Positions 11,001 to 19,751 of a stretch of 33,624 nt of DNA are shown in pieces (within the stretch, counting starts at the first letter, position 1; each line of letters opens with the position of its first letter). The DNA comes from JAIVGV01 sp035295985 (lineage in GTDB: Bacteria > Acidobacteriota > Blastocatellia > Pyrinomonadales > Pyrinomonadaceae), in contig DATHBT010000371.1 in assembly GCA_035295985.1 (NCBI GenBank), positions 1-33,624 on the forward strand, read 5' to 3'. The translations under genes were made by a program, and so were the position numbers. The notes below the pieces were generated by a model, which ran no database searches, was not told the origin of the DNA, and saw nothing but the letters and a program-made list of their open reading frames with translations.

Positions 11001-11054
11001 GCCGCCGCCGTTCGGTAGGCGAAGCCCCTCCGGTGCAGTTCCGCCCTTATTCAT
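5076..11054 (-). CDS. Fused TcB-TcC toxin (SpvB/RHS) with HExxH C-terminal tail
   Basis: 1992 residues. The N-terminus is SpvB/TcB-like (LPNGGGAVESIGADFKTNLN, GVGSYSVPLELPSG, FGLGWGLP). Residues about 360-560 carry DxDxDG repeats (DMDGDSRADLL, DMTGDGLSDVV, DINGDGVTDLV) as in the TcB middle domain. Many RHS repeats follow (YDALGRLSSL, YDPIGNM). The RHS-associated core, YYDPLLGRFVSPDP at about 1664-1677 followed by NDANGL, ends at residue 1711; in known TcC/RHS proteins autoproteolysis occurs at this point. The 281-residue tail has a long Gly/Ala-rich hydrophobic stretch (about 1718-1830), then HERGH at 1925-1929 and a downstream WEQLAES. This fits a zinc metallopeptidase (HExxH...E) effector like those on other RHS proteins. 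AAGGAGGA lies 7 nt before the ATG. It is first gene of the operon with the TcA-like gene. Confidence 0.88.
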   Translation of the reverse strand: MNKGGTAPEGLRLPNGGGAVESIGADFKTNLNTGVGSYSVPLELPSGFRTQSPQLALQYSSGAGYGDFGLGWGLPTLSVRRDNRNGFPSYDGADAFLLNGEELVPLGGGLFRPHVDTSFQRVRRLEVGWEVTDRQGTRFFLGTGAASREQHPDLAGEDGVASWLVDTVLDTSGNETRYSYLEDGGRLYLSRMDYAIYRMEVEYEARPDPRTVRRNGFAQRSGLRARRVAVHNTALDPSLLRFYDLTYTEDPVAGHSLLASVTLVGLLFTGGGEVREQAPPLRFEYTTFEPARRRILSFKSTDAGGPPGLSTASVDVVDLEGFGLPGVIEAGDVTHRYWPNRGRSSWGVPVRLGHFPNGASLAHDEVRFGDMDGDSRADLLVSRGALSGYYPGEAGMTWGRLRPYRNNRPTFDARDRHVRWLDANADGRMDAMLGRGNGFLLYEGRGADGWAAEPHVIPRRREDPTFPDVSFADPRVRLADMTGDGLSDVVRVFARHVEYWPSRGVGRWDRRKMLLLPGDGPPRFDPARCHLVDINGDGVTDLVYVDDEVIYVWVNQQGERMIEAARTRYPPPAAPATVRVADMLGTGSNGLLFGMTYRPGLRELYRYIDFTGGTKPYLLSRVDNGVGKVTQILYGSSTMHRLRDRDAGRDWQTFLPRAVQVVEQIRHTDAVTGREAMTTNSYHDGEYDARAQRFLGFGIVDTVDDFSGGAVPVRTRHFFLRGRAGEAPGVGPAHSAALRGLLFRKEVYGLDGTGQSPRPYTVELTDWSVRAVAVAEDGREILFPHPRRRSLERSERSDAVTAVITELEHDDFGNVISERRRGVGVDPTVAEQSVEISATYINDVENWILGLTTRRTLRSAGQRLDDVRLFYDGQLFGASIRGLLTRRERLSFTSGLLETIFQDVELPELASLGYREHAAEGGGSEFWFDEYHVAHDARGNVVEYRDALGNVNTIDYDPEHSLYPVTSTNAAGHVYRAAYHPRLGAITTFTDPNGRVTSYDYTPLGRVRREVRPGDSDALPTVEYEYHSGALPLSTVMIRRVRTGQAATRRSVSYYDGHGNTVQTRAARGDGTFQVGRTEIHDLRGLLVEAHRPFVSLSSDFDTAEGFAPGRRFSYSYDPLKRTVETTDPAGQRSNALYGPDSLTFFDTQDNDPTSPFAGTPRVQRIDAFGRLTAVEEVTDAGTLFTSYTYNPAGRLTEVVDASGAPPLLSQDFDLAGRKLRISHRDAGTRRFLYDGRGSLALYVDGSGRKVSWAFDEIGRKLTVSYDGEVVERFVYDAGSGENLVGKLAEAEDRAGRQTFSYDFRGRVSSTGRFVEGVDEGFVYAFDYDPDDRPLAVTYPDGATVTYAYDALGRLSSLSGLIAAVAYDDEGRREKVFYASGLEETRAYDPALGRLREHALFDPEAGRELFRQVFAYDSAGNVLGIEDARAPGDGVVPASRAFEYDALGRLLRAHGGPATDTYDHRYAYDPIGNMVLNQAWRPEPLVHRGARLDGVEAAGGPEMLFSYDANGCLSTRPGMTLSFDPRDLLQRVIRDDGTAVEFSYDHAARRIRKRVVTGGVVRDTLFIGEGFEVLPDGTRMRYVSDPDGGATLVVRGGDVQRSLHHDYLGNVILVREVATGASRDVHYLAYGRHLDQGAEVGEILFAGRRLDSETGLYYVRMRYYDPLLGRFVSPDPVAVASAERGRLRPLSLNPYVYTLDNPLRYNDANGLWTFWEGFLTVAAVALVVTATALTFGAAGVIALAVGAAVGGLIGGLTTGSVDGALAGAMLGFGIVATVLGGVYVGGLVGGAFGAGMLGAGVGGLVGGFAAGVQLAGLIPSVRQNESYKDLLGYTSWLNPWSWPGHIVGGVIFIINAVVYGVAYVVSGGDPSEKVDMSVSFEQGMVVTQGGWIEPKRAMNFGAFTNLNNQSAAITDKTSRELVLRHERGHMLNNAYFGILQAGRIGAGDQDDSFWEQLAESNVNRHVPDLTGGKDERRRAGGRGFGDIPWWNP

Positions 11055-11582
11055 GGGCCTTCCTCCTTAGAAGAATGTGGCGCGCGAGGTACGTCTTTCG
11101 GCCCCGCGTCGTTGCGCTGTCTGACGGAGGGTACAAGCCGTTAAGAGTTCAACGGCGCGCGCGCGCCCGGTTCCGCGCCCCCGCTGCGACCCTCTCTGGC
11201 AGGCACGGGCGGCGAAGCGCGAGCGGCCCACGCACGGGCCGTCGGCCGCCCTTAACACTACCCCGGGGGAATTGAGGGGCTGTAACTAATGGTTAGAGAG
11301 AGGGCATAACGTGAGACTCTGTTTGATAAACGCTGCGAGTGTGATGGATAGAGCTAAGGGACAAAAGCAGTCCGCTCCCCCTTAAAGTTAGCGGCATCTA
11401 GGCCCGAGGCGCGCGGGTTTAGGCCCGAGGCGCGACACTATCCGTTCGTCAAGTAACCCTAGGGGGTGCGGAGACTACCACTTTTCCCGGTAGTGATGCA
11501 ATGAAGCAGGCACCTCCTGCTCATCATTTAGCTGCGATAGACCCAGGTTGCGCATGAGGTCGGGTAGTGTCGCAAAAAATAT
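11055..11582. other. Intergenic region upstream of the Tc-like operon
   Basis: No convincing gene. It must hold the promoter of the minus-strand Tc-like operon, but I cannot pick -35/-10 boxes with confidence. A short tandem duplication, TAGGCCCGAGGCGCG, occurs at 11399-11413 and again at 11420-11434. The right end merges into the repeat arm at 11562. Confidence 0.4.
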
Positions 11583-11596
11583 TTGGCTACAATTAG
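11562..11596. repeat. Repeat arm related to the MITE-like element at 1156-1255
   Basis: GGGTAGTGTCGCAAAAAATA followed by TTTGGCTACAATTAG matches the reverse complement of 1222-1256 with only a few differences, including the shared CAATTAG end. Only one arm is seen here. The truncated recombinase reading frame starts within it, so the repeat marks the breakpoint that removed the recombinase N-terminus. Confidence 0.6.
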
Positions 11597-12014
11597 TTGT
11601 GTCAAATGCCGTCACTCAGAGGTCTGGCCGCTGCCCAAGGACGTGAAAGAAGCGATAGACGAGTACCTGAAGATGGATCGGAAGCGGAGGGAGATCTCGC
11701 ACTCGGGCGGGGATGATGCGTACCTGTTCCAACCGCACGTCAACTGCCGCACGCTGGAGTTCAGTAAGCCGCTCTCATCCCGCATGGTGCAGAAGATCGT
11801 CGCGCGCTGGGCCGACTACTCGCGCATCGACGGTGTCTCGCCGCACGACCTGCGGAGGACGGCCATCACGCGGGCGCTGGACTCGGGCCTCACGTACCGG
11901 CAGGTGCAGATGATGTCGAAGCACAAGGACCCGAAGACGGTCATGAGGTACGACCACGGCAGGGAGAACATGGAACAAAACGCCGTCAACTTCTTGGGGT
12001 ATGATGAGGAGTAG
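11583..12014 (+). pseudogene. Tyrosine recombinase/integrase, C-terminal remnant
   Basis: The frame encodes only the end of a phage-type integrase catalytic domain. HDLRRTAITRAL carries the HxxR box, SKHKDPKTVMRYDH carries the second His/Lys and the nucleophilic Tyr, and the C-terminal tail is NAVNFLGY. The core-binding domain and the first catalytic Arg of the family are missing. The only available start is a TTG inside the repeat arm, so this is a truncated remnant and unlikely to recombine DNA alone. Reading it as the relic of an element that delivered the neighbouring Tc-like genes is inference. Confidence 0.8.
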
Positions 12015-12344
12015 TCGATTTTTTTCACAAGTGGCTTAACGGTGCAAGGTCTACCCGGCGGCTAAAGTTGTTCAAAGAGATAACGTCCTAAAAGGGATTT
12101 GTAACGGTACTAATCGCGTGCGCCCCCCCGACACCTGTACAATCTCTCGCCCGCCGCCGAGAGCAGCGCGGGCCCCAGCCCGAGGCGCCGCACTCACGAC
12201 TGATAGTTTTAGAATTCGTTGAGAGCGTTAACTGGCAAGGGAAGGGCGAGTCGGGGCGTTAACGTGCTAGGGCGGGGCGTCTCTCTTCGAGAGCGCCACG
12301 CATCCGCGTCTCGGTGACTCGCGCCGCGCAAGGGAGGAGAGAAT
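12015..12344. other. Intergenic region before the heme peroxidase
   Basis: I see no gene here. GCGTTAAC occurs twice (near 12225 and 12258), and a good Shine-Dalgarno GGAGGAG lies about 5 nt before the peroxidase ATG. No promoter can be assigned with confidence. Confidence 0.4.
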
Positions 12345-14057
12345 ATGCATGCCGGAAGAGTCGCTTACTACGTTGTGGACGAGGGACCCATCACTGAGCC
12401 AGAGTACCTGTCTTCAGCGGGGGCCGGGTGCCCGATGGCGGAGGCAGAGGCCATGGGGGTGGAGCTCAAGTGCCCGCCGGTCAAGTTCGGGCGGATGTTT
12501 CCGCCGAGGTGGGGCGAGGAGAAAAGCAAATGTGAGCTGTCGAAGATCGCCGCTGCCCTCACCGCTTTAGGTAGGTGCATGGACAACCCGAAGGAGTGCC
12601 ACAAGGAGGAGCCCGGCGAGCAGGAGGAGTCCGACATCCCCGCGGGCTACACCTACTTCGGTCAGTTTATCACGCACGAAATCACTTTCGATGACACGAA
12701 CGGGCTGCCGCTCATCGAGCTGAAGCCCAAGAACATACGCTCGCCGAGCCTCGATCTCGACAGCCTTTACGGGAAGGGGCCAGGAGGCAGCAGAGAACTG
12801 TACGAGGAGGTGGAGCACCCGGCGCGTCTGAGGGTCGGTCGGACGCAGCCCCCGAAAAGCGGCGTATTCACCGAGATATTGCCATTCGACCTGCCGCGCG
12901 AAGAAGAAGGAAGCGAAAAAAAGAAGAAGGGCGTCGCTATCGTCGGCGACGAGCGCAACGAAGAGAACCTGCCGCTGGCGCAGACCCACGTGGCGTTTCT
13001 CAAGTTTCACAACCGCGTCGTCGAAGACCTTAAGAGTGGAGAATACAAGAGCGGGGGCCACAAAAAGCTTACAGCTCCGCCCGACAAAAAGTTGTTCGAT
13101 ACGGCGCGGGAGGAGGTCGTTAGGCACTTCCAGTGGGTAGTCCTGAAGGACTACCTCCCGAGGATCGTGGACGCGGACCTCATCGAATCCCTGACCCGGA
13201 AGCCTTCCGACAGGTTCAACCCTCAGAGTGAGGACGACCTCTTCATCCCGCTCGAATTCTCCGCCGCCGCTTTCCGCATCGGGCACAGCATGGTGCGCCG
13301 GAGGTACATGTATAACAGCCGCCACAAGGACGTGCTGCTGGAAGAGCTGTTCACTCACACGAAGCGGAGCGGCAACCTCAACGGCCTCGACCGCCTCGAC
13401 AGCACCTGGGTCATCGACTGGAAGCGCTTCTACGACTTCACGCCGTTCGCCGCCGATTACCCTCCGCCGTACGACCCTTTCCCGTACGACCCGCAGCAGT
13501 CCTTCAACAAGGCCGGGCGGATCGACACGGTCTTCGACCTCCACCTCCGCGACATAGTCGGCTTCAACCACAGCGGCCTGCCGGCGGAGATACAGCCCAT
13601 CACCGTACGCAACCTCCTGCGCGGCCTCGCGCTCGGCCTGCCGTGGGGCGAGGATTTGGCCGACGCGATGGGGGAGGGGCAGCTGGAGCGGAAGGTGCTG
13701 ACGGCCGGGCCGCACGCGGAGCTGCTCAAAGCCGAGCCGTTCGAGGGGAAGACGCCGCTCTGGTTCTACGTCCTGAAGGAGTCGAAGCTGCACGGGAACG
13801 GCGGGAGGCTCGGGCGCGTCGGGGGCCGCATCGTCGCCGAGACGCTCATCGGGCTCATCCGCCACAGCCGCCACTCGATCCTCAGGCGGGTCGAGGGCGC
13901 GCAGGCTGAGTGGGAGCTTTCCGACTGGCGTCCGGCCTACGGCCGTCCGACGCCGGAGAAGCCTGAGCGGGTGAAGTTCGAGATGGTTGACCTGCTTCGC
14001 GCCGCGGGCGCAGTCGATCCGCTGGGCAAGCTCGCTTACGAAGACGAACACGGTTAG
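12345..14057 (+). CDS. Animal-type heme peroxidase family protein
   Basis: 570 residues with the family motifs in order: GQFITHEITFDD with distal His at 111; LAQTHVAFLKFHNRVVEDL at about 211-229; and FSAAAFRIGHSMVRRR with proximal His at 314. The family (peroxidase-cyclooxygenase superfamily) uses heme and H2O2 to oxidise halides, phenols or fatty acids. By alignment with mammalian peroxidases, the residue before the distal His (Asp, heme ester) is Thr110, the distal Arg is Lys220 and the ester Glu is Phe221. Heme would therefore not be doubly ester-linked and the chemistry may differ. No signal peptide is seen, so it is probably cytoplasmic. It lies upstream of a small protein and a lyase-kinase on the same strand, with a hairpin in the 133-nt gap. 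Confidence 0.85.
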   Translation: MHAGRVAYYVVDEGPITEPEYLSSAGAGCPMAEAEAMGVELKCPPVKFGRMFPPRWGEEKSKCELSKIAAALTALGRCMDNPKECHKEEPGEQEESDIPAGYTYFGQFITHEITFDDTNGLPLIELKPKNIRSPSLDLDSLYGKGPGGSRELYEEVEHPARLRVGRTQPPKSGVFTEILPFDLPREEEGSEKKKKGVAIVGDERNEENLPLAQTHVAFLKFHNRVVEDLKSGEYKSGGHKKLTAPPDKKLFDTAREEVVRHFQWVVLKDYLPRIVDADLIESLTRKPSDRFNPQSEDDLFIPLEFSAAAFRIGHSMVRRRYMYNSRHKDVLLEELFTHTKRSGNLNGLDRLDSTWVIDWKRFYDFTPFAADYPPPYDPFPYDPQQSFNKAGRIDTVFDLHLRDIVGFNHSGLPAEIQPITVRNLLRGLALGLPWGEDLADAMGEGQLERKVLTAGPHAELLKAEPFEGKTPLWFYVLKESKLHGNGGRLGRVGGRIVAETLIGLIRHSRHSILRRVEGAQAEWELSDWRPAYGRPTPEKPERVKFEMVDLLRAAGAVDPLGKLAYEDEHG

Positions 14058-14107
14058 CCGGGTTCCGACACCTTTCGCCGCGGAAGCTTAAAAGCCGCGG
14101 CCAATCC

Positions 14108-14143
14108 GGCCGTGATGCAGACGCGCTTCGATGCGTCACGGCC
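14108..14143 (+). promoter_or_regulatory. Hairpin between peroxidase and small-protein genes
   Basis: GGCCGTGA and TCACGGCC form a perfect 8-bp stem around a 20-nt loop. There is no U tract, so it may be an mRNA processing or partial-attenuation structure rather than a full terminator. A shorter CCGCGG repeat pair lies just upstream (14078-14083 and 14095-14100). Confidence 0.35.
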
Positions 14144-14190
14144 CTCTTCCCAAACCGCTCCCGCGAGAGCAAGCCTAGGAGGCACAGGCG

Positions 14191-14583
14191 ATGAGCATCA
14201 TAAAGAATTTGCAGAAGACCGCAGCGGCAGTGGCCTTGAGCACTTTGAACGGCGGCGACCTCGCCGACCGGCTCGGTGAGAGGGCGATCAAGGCCATCAC
14301 GAACGGGATGGGCTCGGACGAGTGGAAGGAGTACATGGCGCTCTTCTGCGACACCAAGGAGGAGCTGGCGCAACTGACGCTCGTGAGGCCGGCCACCGAC
14401 AAGGGCTACATGCCGCACATGAGAGCTTACATTGTATCGAACGCCGTGTGCGTCGCCGCCACGGGCACGAGAACCGCGAATGGGGTGACTGAAGACATCG
14501 AGCCACCCGCGGCCGCGGCCGTACCAGAGAATTTCGATGACCCGAACGTGATCAGGCCTTTCAACATCAACCTGCCGGTTTGA
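14191..14583 (+). CDS. Small protein of unknown function next to a lyase-kinase
   Basis: 130 residues, with a strong ribosome site (AGGAGG) 9 nt before the ATG. The N-terminus is an amphipathic helix-like stretch (MSIIKNLQKTAAAVALSTLN). The middle is acidic and contains one Cys (MALFCDTKEELAQL). The C-terminal part holds a second Cys and several Thr (SNAVCVAATGTRTANGVTED), then a Pro/Ala-rich tail ending FNINLPV. I do not recognise the family. Its stop overlaps the TTG start of the lyase-kinase (TTGA), so the two are translationally coupled. This makes it the obvious candidate substrate or partner of that enzyme. It is long for a lanthipeptide precursor, and neither a leader cleavage site nor a clear core is evident. 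Confidence 0.75.
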   Translation: MSIIKNLQKTAAAVALSTLNGGDLADRLGERAIKAITNGMGSDEWKEYMALFCDTKEELAQLTLVRPATDKGYMPHMRAYIVSNAVCVAATGTRTANGVTEDIEPPAAAAVPENFDDPNVIRPFNINLPV

Positions 14584-16050
14584 CGACTGCGCCACACGTC
14601 TCGGGGACGCCTACACCCGTGATGACTAACATGGAGCAGGAAAGCCTAGCGAGGATGCGCTGTCCGCCGCCGAAGTCGCTACACGCGGTTTGGGCGGGGT
14701 TGTGCCGCCGTTTCCTGCCGATGAGGGCCGAAGGGTCGATCTGGAGGTATAGCCGTGAGGTATCACCGGGCGACCCGGAGCAGGGTTGGAAGCTCCACGT
14801 GTCGGCGACCGTGCTCACGGCCGGGCGGGTGCTGCGGAGGGTCGCGCCCCTGCTGCACGGCCGCGGTGTCTTGTTTAAGTCGCCCGCCTCGCTGGGCGAG
14901 CTCGACAAGCTCAACAGCGGTATCCACTACGGCTACAGCCAGGTTGGCAAGTTCATCACGGTATACCCGCGGACGGAGGAGGAGGCCGTGCAGCTCGGCG
15001 AACGCCTCCACGCGCTGACGCGGGGGATAAGAGCTCCGGCCGTCCCGTTCGACCGGAGGTACAGACCCGGCAGCTGCGTCTACTACCGCTACGGCGCGTT
15101 CAAGCTGCTGGAGTGTGAGGGTCTCGACACGGAGGCGGCATACTCCATCCGGGACCCAGAGGGCCGACTCGTGCCCGACATGCGCGAATCCGCGGCAAGT
15201 TACGAGTGGATCACCGACCCATTCCGCGACACGTCGGGACCGCCACCGTCGGCGCCCGCCGCGCCGACCCCGCTGCGAACCACCTTCAAGGCTTTCCGCG
15301 CGCTGACGCAGAGGGGGCGCGGCGGGGTCTACCAAGCGCTCGACTTGGGCCCGACGCCGCCGCGCCTCTGCGTCCTGAAGGAGGGGCGGCGCGAGGGCGA
15401 AGTGAGTTGGGATGGGCGAGACGGCGCGTGGCGTGTCAGGCACGAGGGGCGCGTGCTGGCGGCACTACGCGAGTCCGGGCTAGACGTGCCGCGGCTCTAC
15501 TCGTCATTCAAGGCGGAGGGGAATCAATACATCGCGGTCGAGTTCATCGAAGGCGAGAGCCTTAACGACTGGCTGGGCCGGAGGCGGCGGCGGCTGTCGG
15601 TCGCCGCCGCCCTGACGCTCGGGGCGGAGTTGGCGCGGCTCGTCGCGAGCGTCCACGCGGCCGGCTGGGTGTGGCGTGATTGTAAGCCCGGCAACATCAT
15701 CATCACGAAGTCCGGGGGGCTGCGCCCGCTCGACTTCGAAGGCGCATGTCGGGTCGGCCGCCCCGACCCGCTGCCGTGGGGCACGCCCTCCTTCAGGCCG
15801 CCCGAAGGCGATGATCCCTTCCGCGGGCAGTCGCGGCTCCCCGAAGACCTCTACGCGCTGGGGGCGGTCGTCTACCTCCTGCTCGCGGGGCGCACGCCCG
15901 ACGCCTCGCCCGCGCCGCCGCTCGGGAAGCTGCGGAGGAGCGTTCCCGCCGAAGCACATCGGGTCGTGGCCGAGCTGCTCGACCCCGACCCAAGCCTGCG
16001 CCCCTGCGCGGAAGAAGTGGCTTTGAGGTTGGAGGCGGCGCGGGCCGCTG

Positions 16051-16061
<11 letters not shown>
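14580..16061 (+). CDS. Lyase-kinase resembling class III lanthipeptide synthetase without the cyclase
   Basis: 493 residues. Residues about 50-180 resemble the RamC/LanKC N-terminal phospho-Ser/Thr lyase domain: GWKLHVSA (Lys71, His73), LFKSPASL (Lys100) and VYYRYGAF (Arg170), in the positions of residues required in studied lyases. A kinase domain follows: VLKE (Lys267), WRDCKPGNIII (Asp367) and LDFEGA (Asp385), with DFE replacing DFG as in LanKC kinases. The frame stops after the kinase, so the LanC-like cyclase found in full class III/IV enzymes is absent. Expected chemistry is phosphorylation then elimination to dehydroalanine/dehydrobutyrine, without ring closure. The TTG start is chosen for its TTGA overlap with the small gene; ATGs at residues 15, 18 or 26 are alternatives. 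Its 3' end overlaps the convergent kinase gene by 11 bases. Confidence 0.78.
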
Positions 16062-18617
<2,556 letters not shown>

Positions 18618-18621
<4 letters not shown>

Positions 18622-19178
18622 CCCCTGACCTCCTTTGCCAGCCACGCCTTCGCCGCCTTCCAGTCGCGCTCGGCCGTGACGACCGAGACGCCCAGCACCT
18701 CGGCCGTCTCCGGGGCGGTCAGCCCGCCGAAGTGGCGCAACTCGACGACGCGCGCCTTGCGCGCGTCGAACGCCGCCAACCGTTCGAGCGCCTCGTCCAA
18801 CGCGATCAGTTCTTCCGAATGCCCCTCGCTCACGACGGCCACCTCCGAGAGCGACACCTGCACGGCCCGGCCGCCGCGCTTGGCGCGGTGCCGGTCGCGC
18901 GCGTAGTTGAGCAGGATGCGGCGCATGATCCGCGCGGCGATTGCGAAGAAGTGCGCGCGGTTCTGCCAGCGCACGCGCTTCTGCTCGACGAGGCGGAAGT
19001 ACGCCTCGTTGACGAGCGCCGTCGTCTGAAGCGTGTGTCCCGGGCTCTCGCGCCGCATGTAGTGGCGCGCGATGCGATGCAACTCCCGCTCGATGAGCGG
19101 CAGCAGCCGTTCGAGTGCCGCCTGATCGCCGTCGCTCCAGGCGATGAGCAGGCCCGTGATCTCTGAGGGTGCGGGCAA
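18618..19178 (-). CDS. ECF-type RNA polymerase sigma factor
   Basis: 186 residues from the TTG at 19178, giving an N-terminus of PAPSEITGLLIAWSDGDQAAL, typical of the ECF-like family common in Acidobacteriota and Planctomycetes. A GAGGA site lies about 6 nt before it. A GTG at 19202 would add 8 residues. Region 2 is visible (LVNEAYFRL, NRAHFFAIAARIMRRILLNYARDR) and region 4 (VVELRHFGGLTAPETAEVLGVSVVTAERDWKAAKAWL) carries the -35-binding helix-turn-helix. No anti-sigma factor is adjacent. The coupled Ser/Thr kinase is the likely regulator. Confidence 0.9.
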
Positions 19179-19206
19179 GTGGTGTCCTCGGCCGCCGGCC
19201 ACTCAA

Positions 19207-19751
19207 CTCTTAACGGGCCAGCGCGGTGCTAAAGCTGTCACCCCTGCGGAAAAAAGGCCGGGATAGTTTTCGGGCTGATCCGGTGCGTTATGAGATGGAA
19301 TGGAAAACCGGGTCCGGGAAGCGGCGCTGGGCGGCCTGGCTTTGCGCAAAGCTCCCCTGTCGTTGTGCCCGGAAGTTATATAGCGCTTGCCCCGAAGAAT
19401 TCAAGGCTGTGTTGCAAGAAATGCATTGAGGCGTGAAAGGGCTTGATGTCACTCATGCTAGGGGCCGGCACTTGCCCCGCCCCGACTCAGCGTCGGCGAC
19501 CCCTGCCCTTTAAACGCTTCGGAGCTTCACGCAATTCGCGTACGCCTGGTGAGCCACTACGCCAGACGGTGATGACGGCGCTGAGCGTCTCAGATTCCTA
19601 GCCCCCGTTCCCGCGACGACGTTGATCTGGTAGCGGCCCAGTCCGTGTTGGTACAGTTTGGCCGTTTAGGCCGCGCGCGTTCGAGGGTTGCGCGGAGCGT
19701 TGGGCGCCTGCTTTTCCGTTAATCTTCTGTACACGGATCGGAGGACGGAAC
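19207..19751. other. Divergent intergenic region (545 bases)
   Basis: It lies between the minus-strand sigma/kinase pair and the plus-strand P-domain gene, so promoters for both directions are expected here. I could not identify convincing boxes. A 67-codon open frame at 19226-19429 has no ribosome site or protein-like character and is not called. Just before the next gene, CGGAGGA gives a strong ribosome site 6 nt from the ATG. Confidence 0.4.

Noticed and set aside
12567..14051. 494-residue minus-strand ORF antisense to the heme peroxidase
   Set aside because: The plus strand carries the peroxidase motifs; the antisense frame has biased, featureless composition.
18622..19206. N-terminal extension of the Ser/Thr kinase to 1051 residues
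   Set aside because: The extension is a frame-shifted shadow of the sigma factor gene. A perfect ribosome site and TTG at 18621 define the kinase start.
19226..19429. 67-residue ORF upstream of the P-domain gene
   Set aside because: No ribosome site, no protein-like composition and no neighbour coupling.
19406..19430. TGTTGCAAGAAATG as another copy of the GTTGCAAA repeat family
   Set aside because: Only a short match and no inverted partner nearby.
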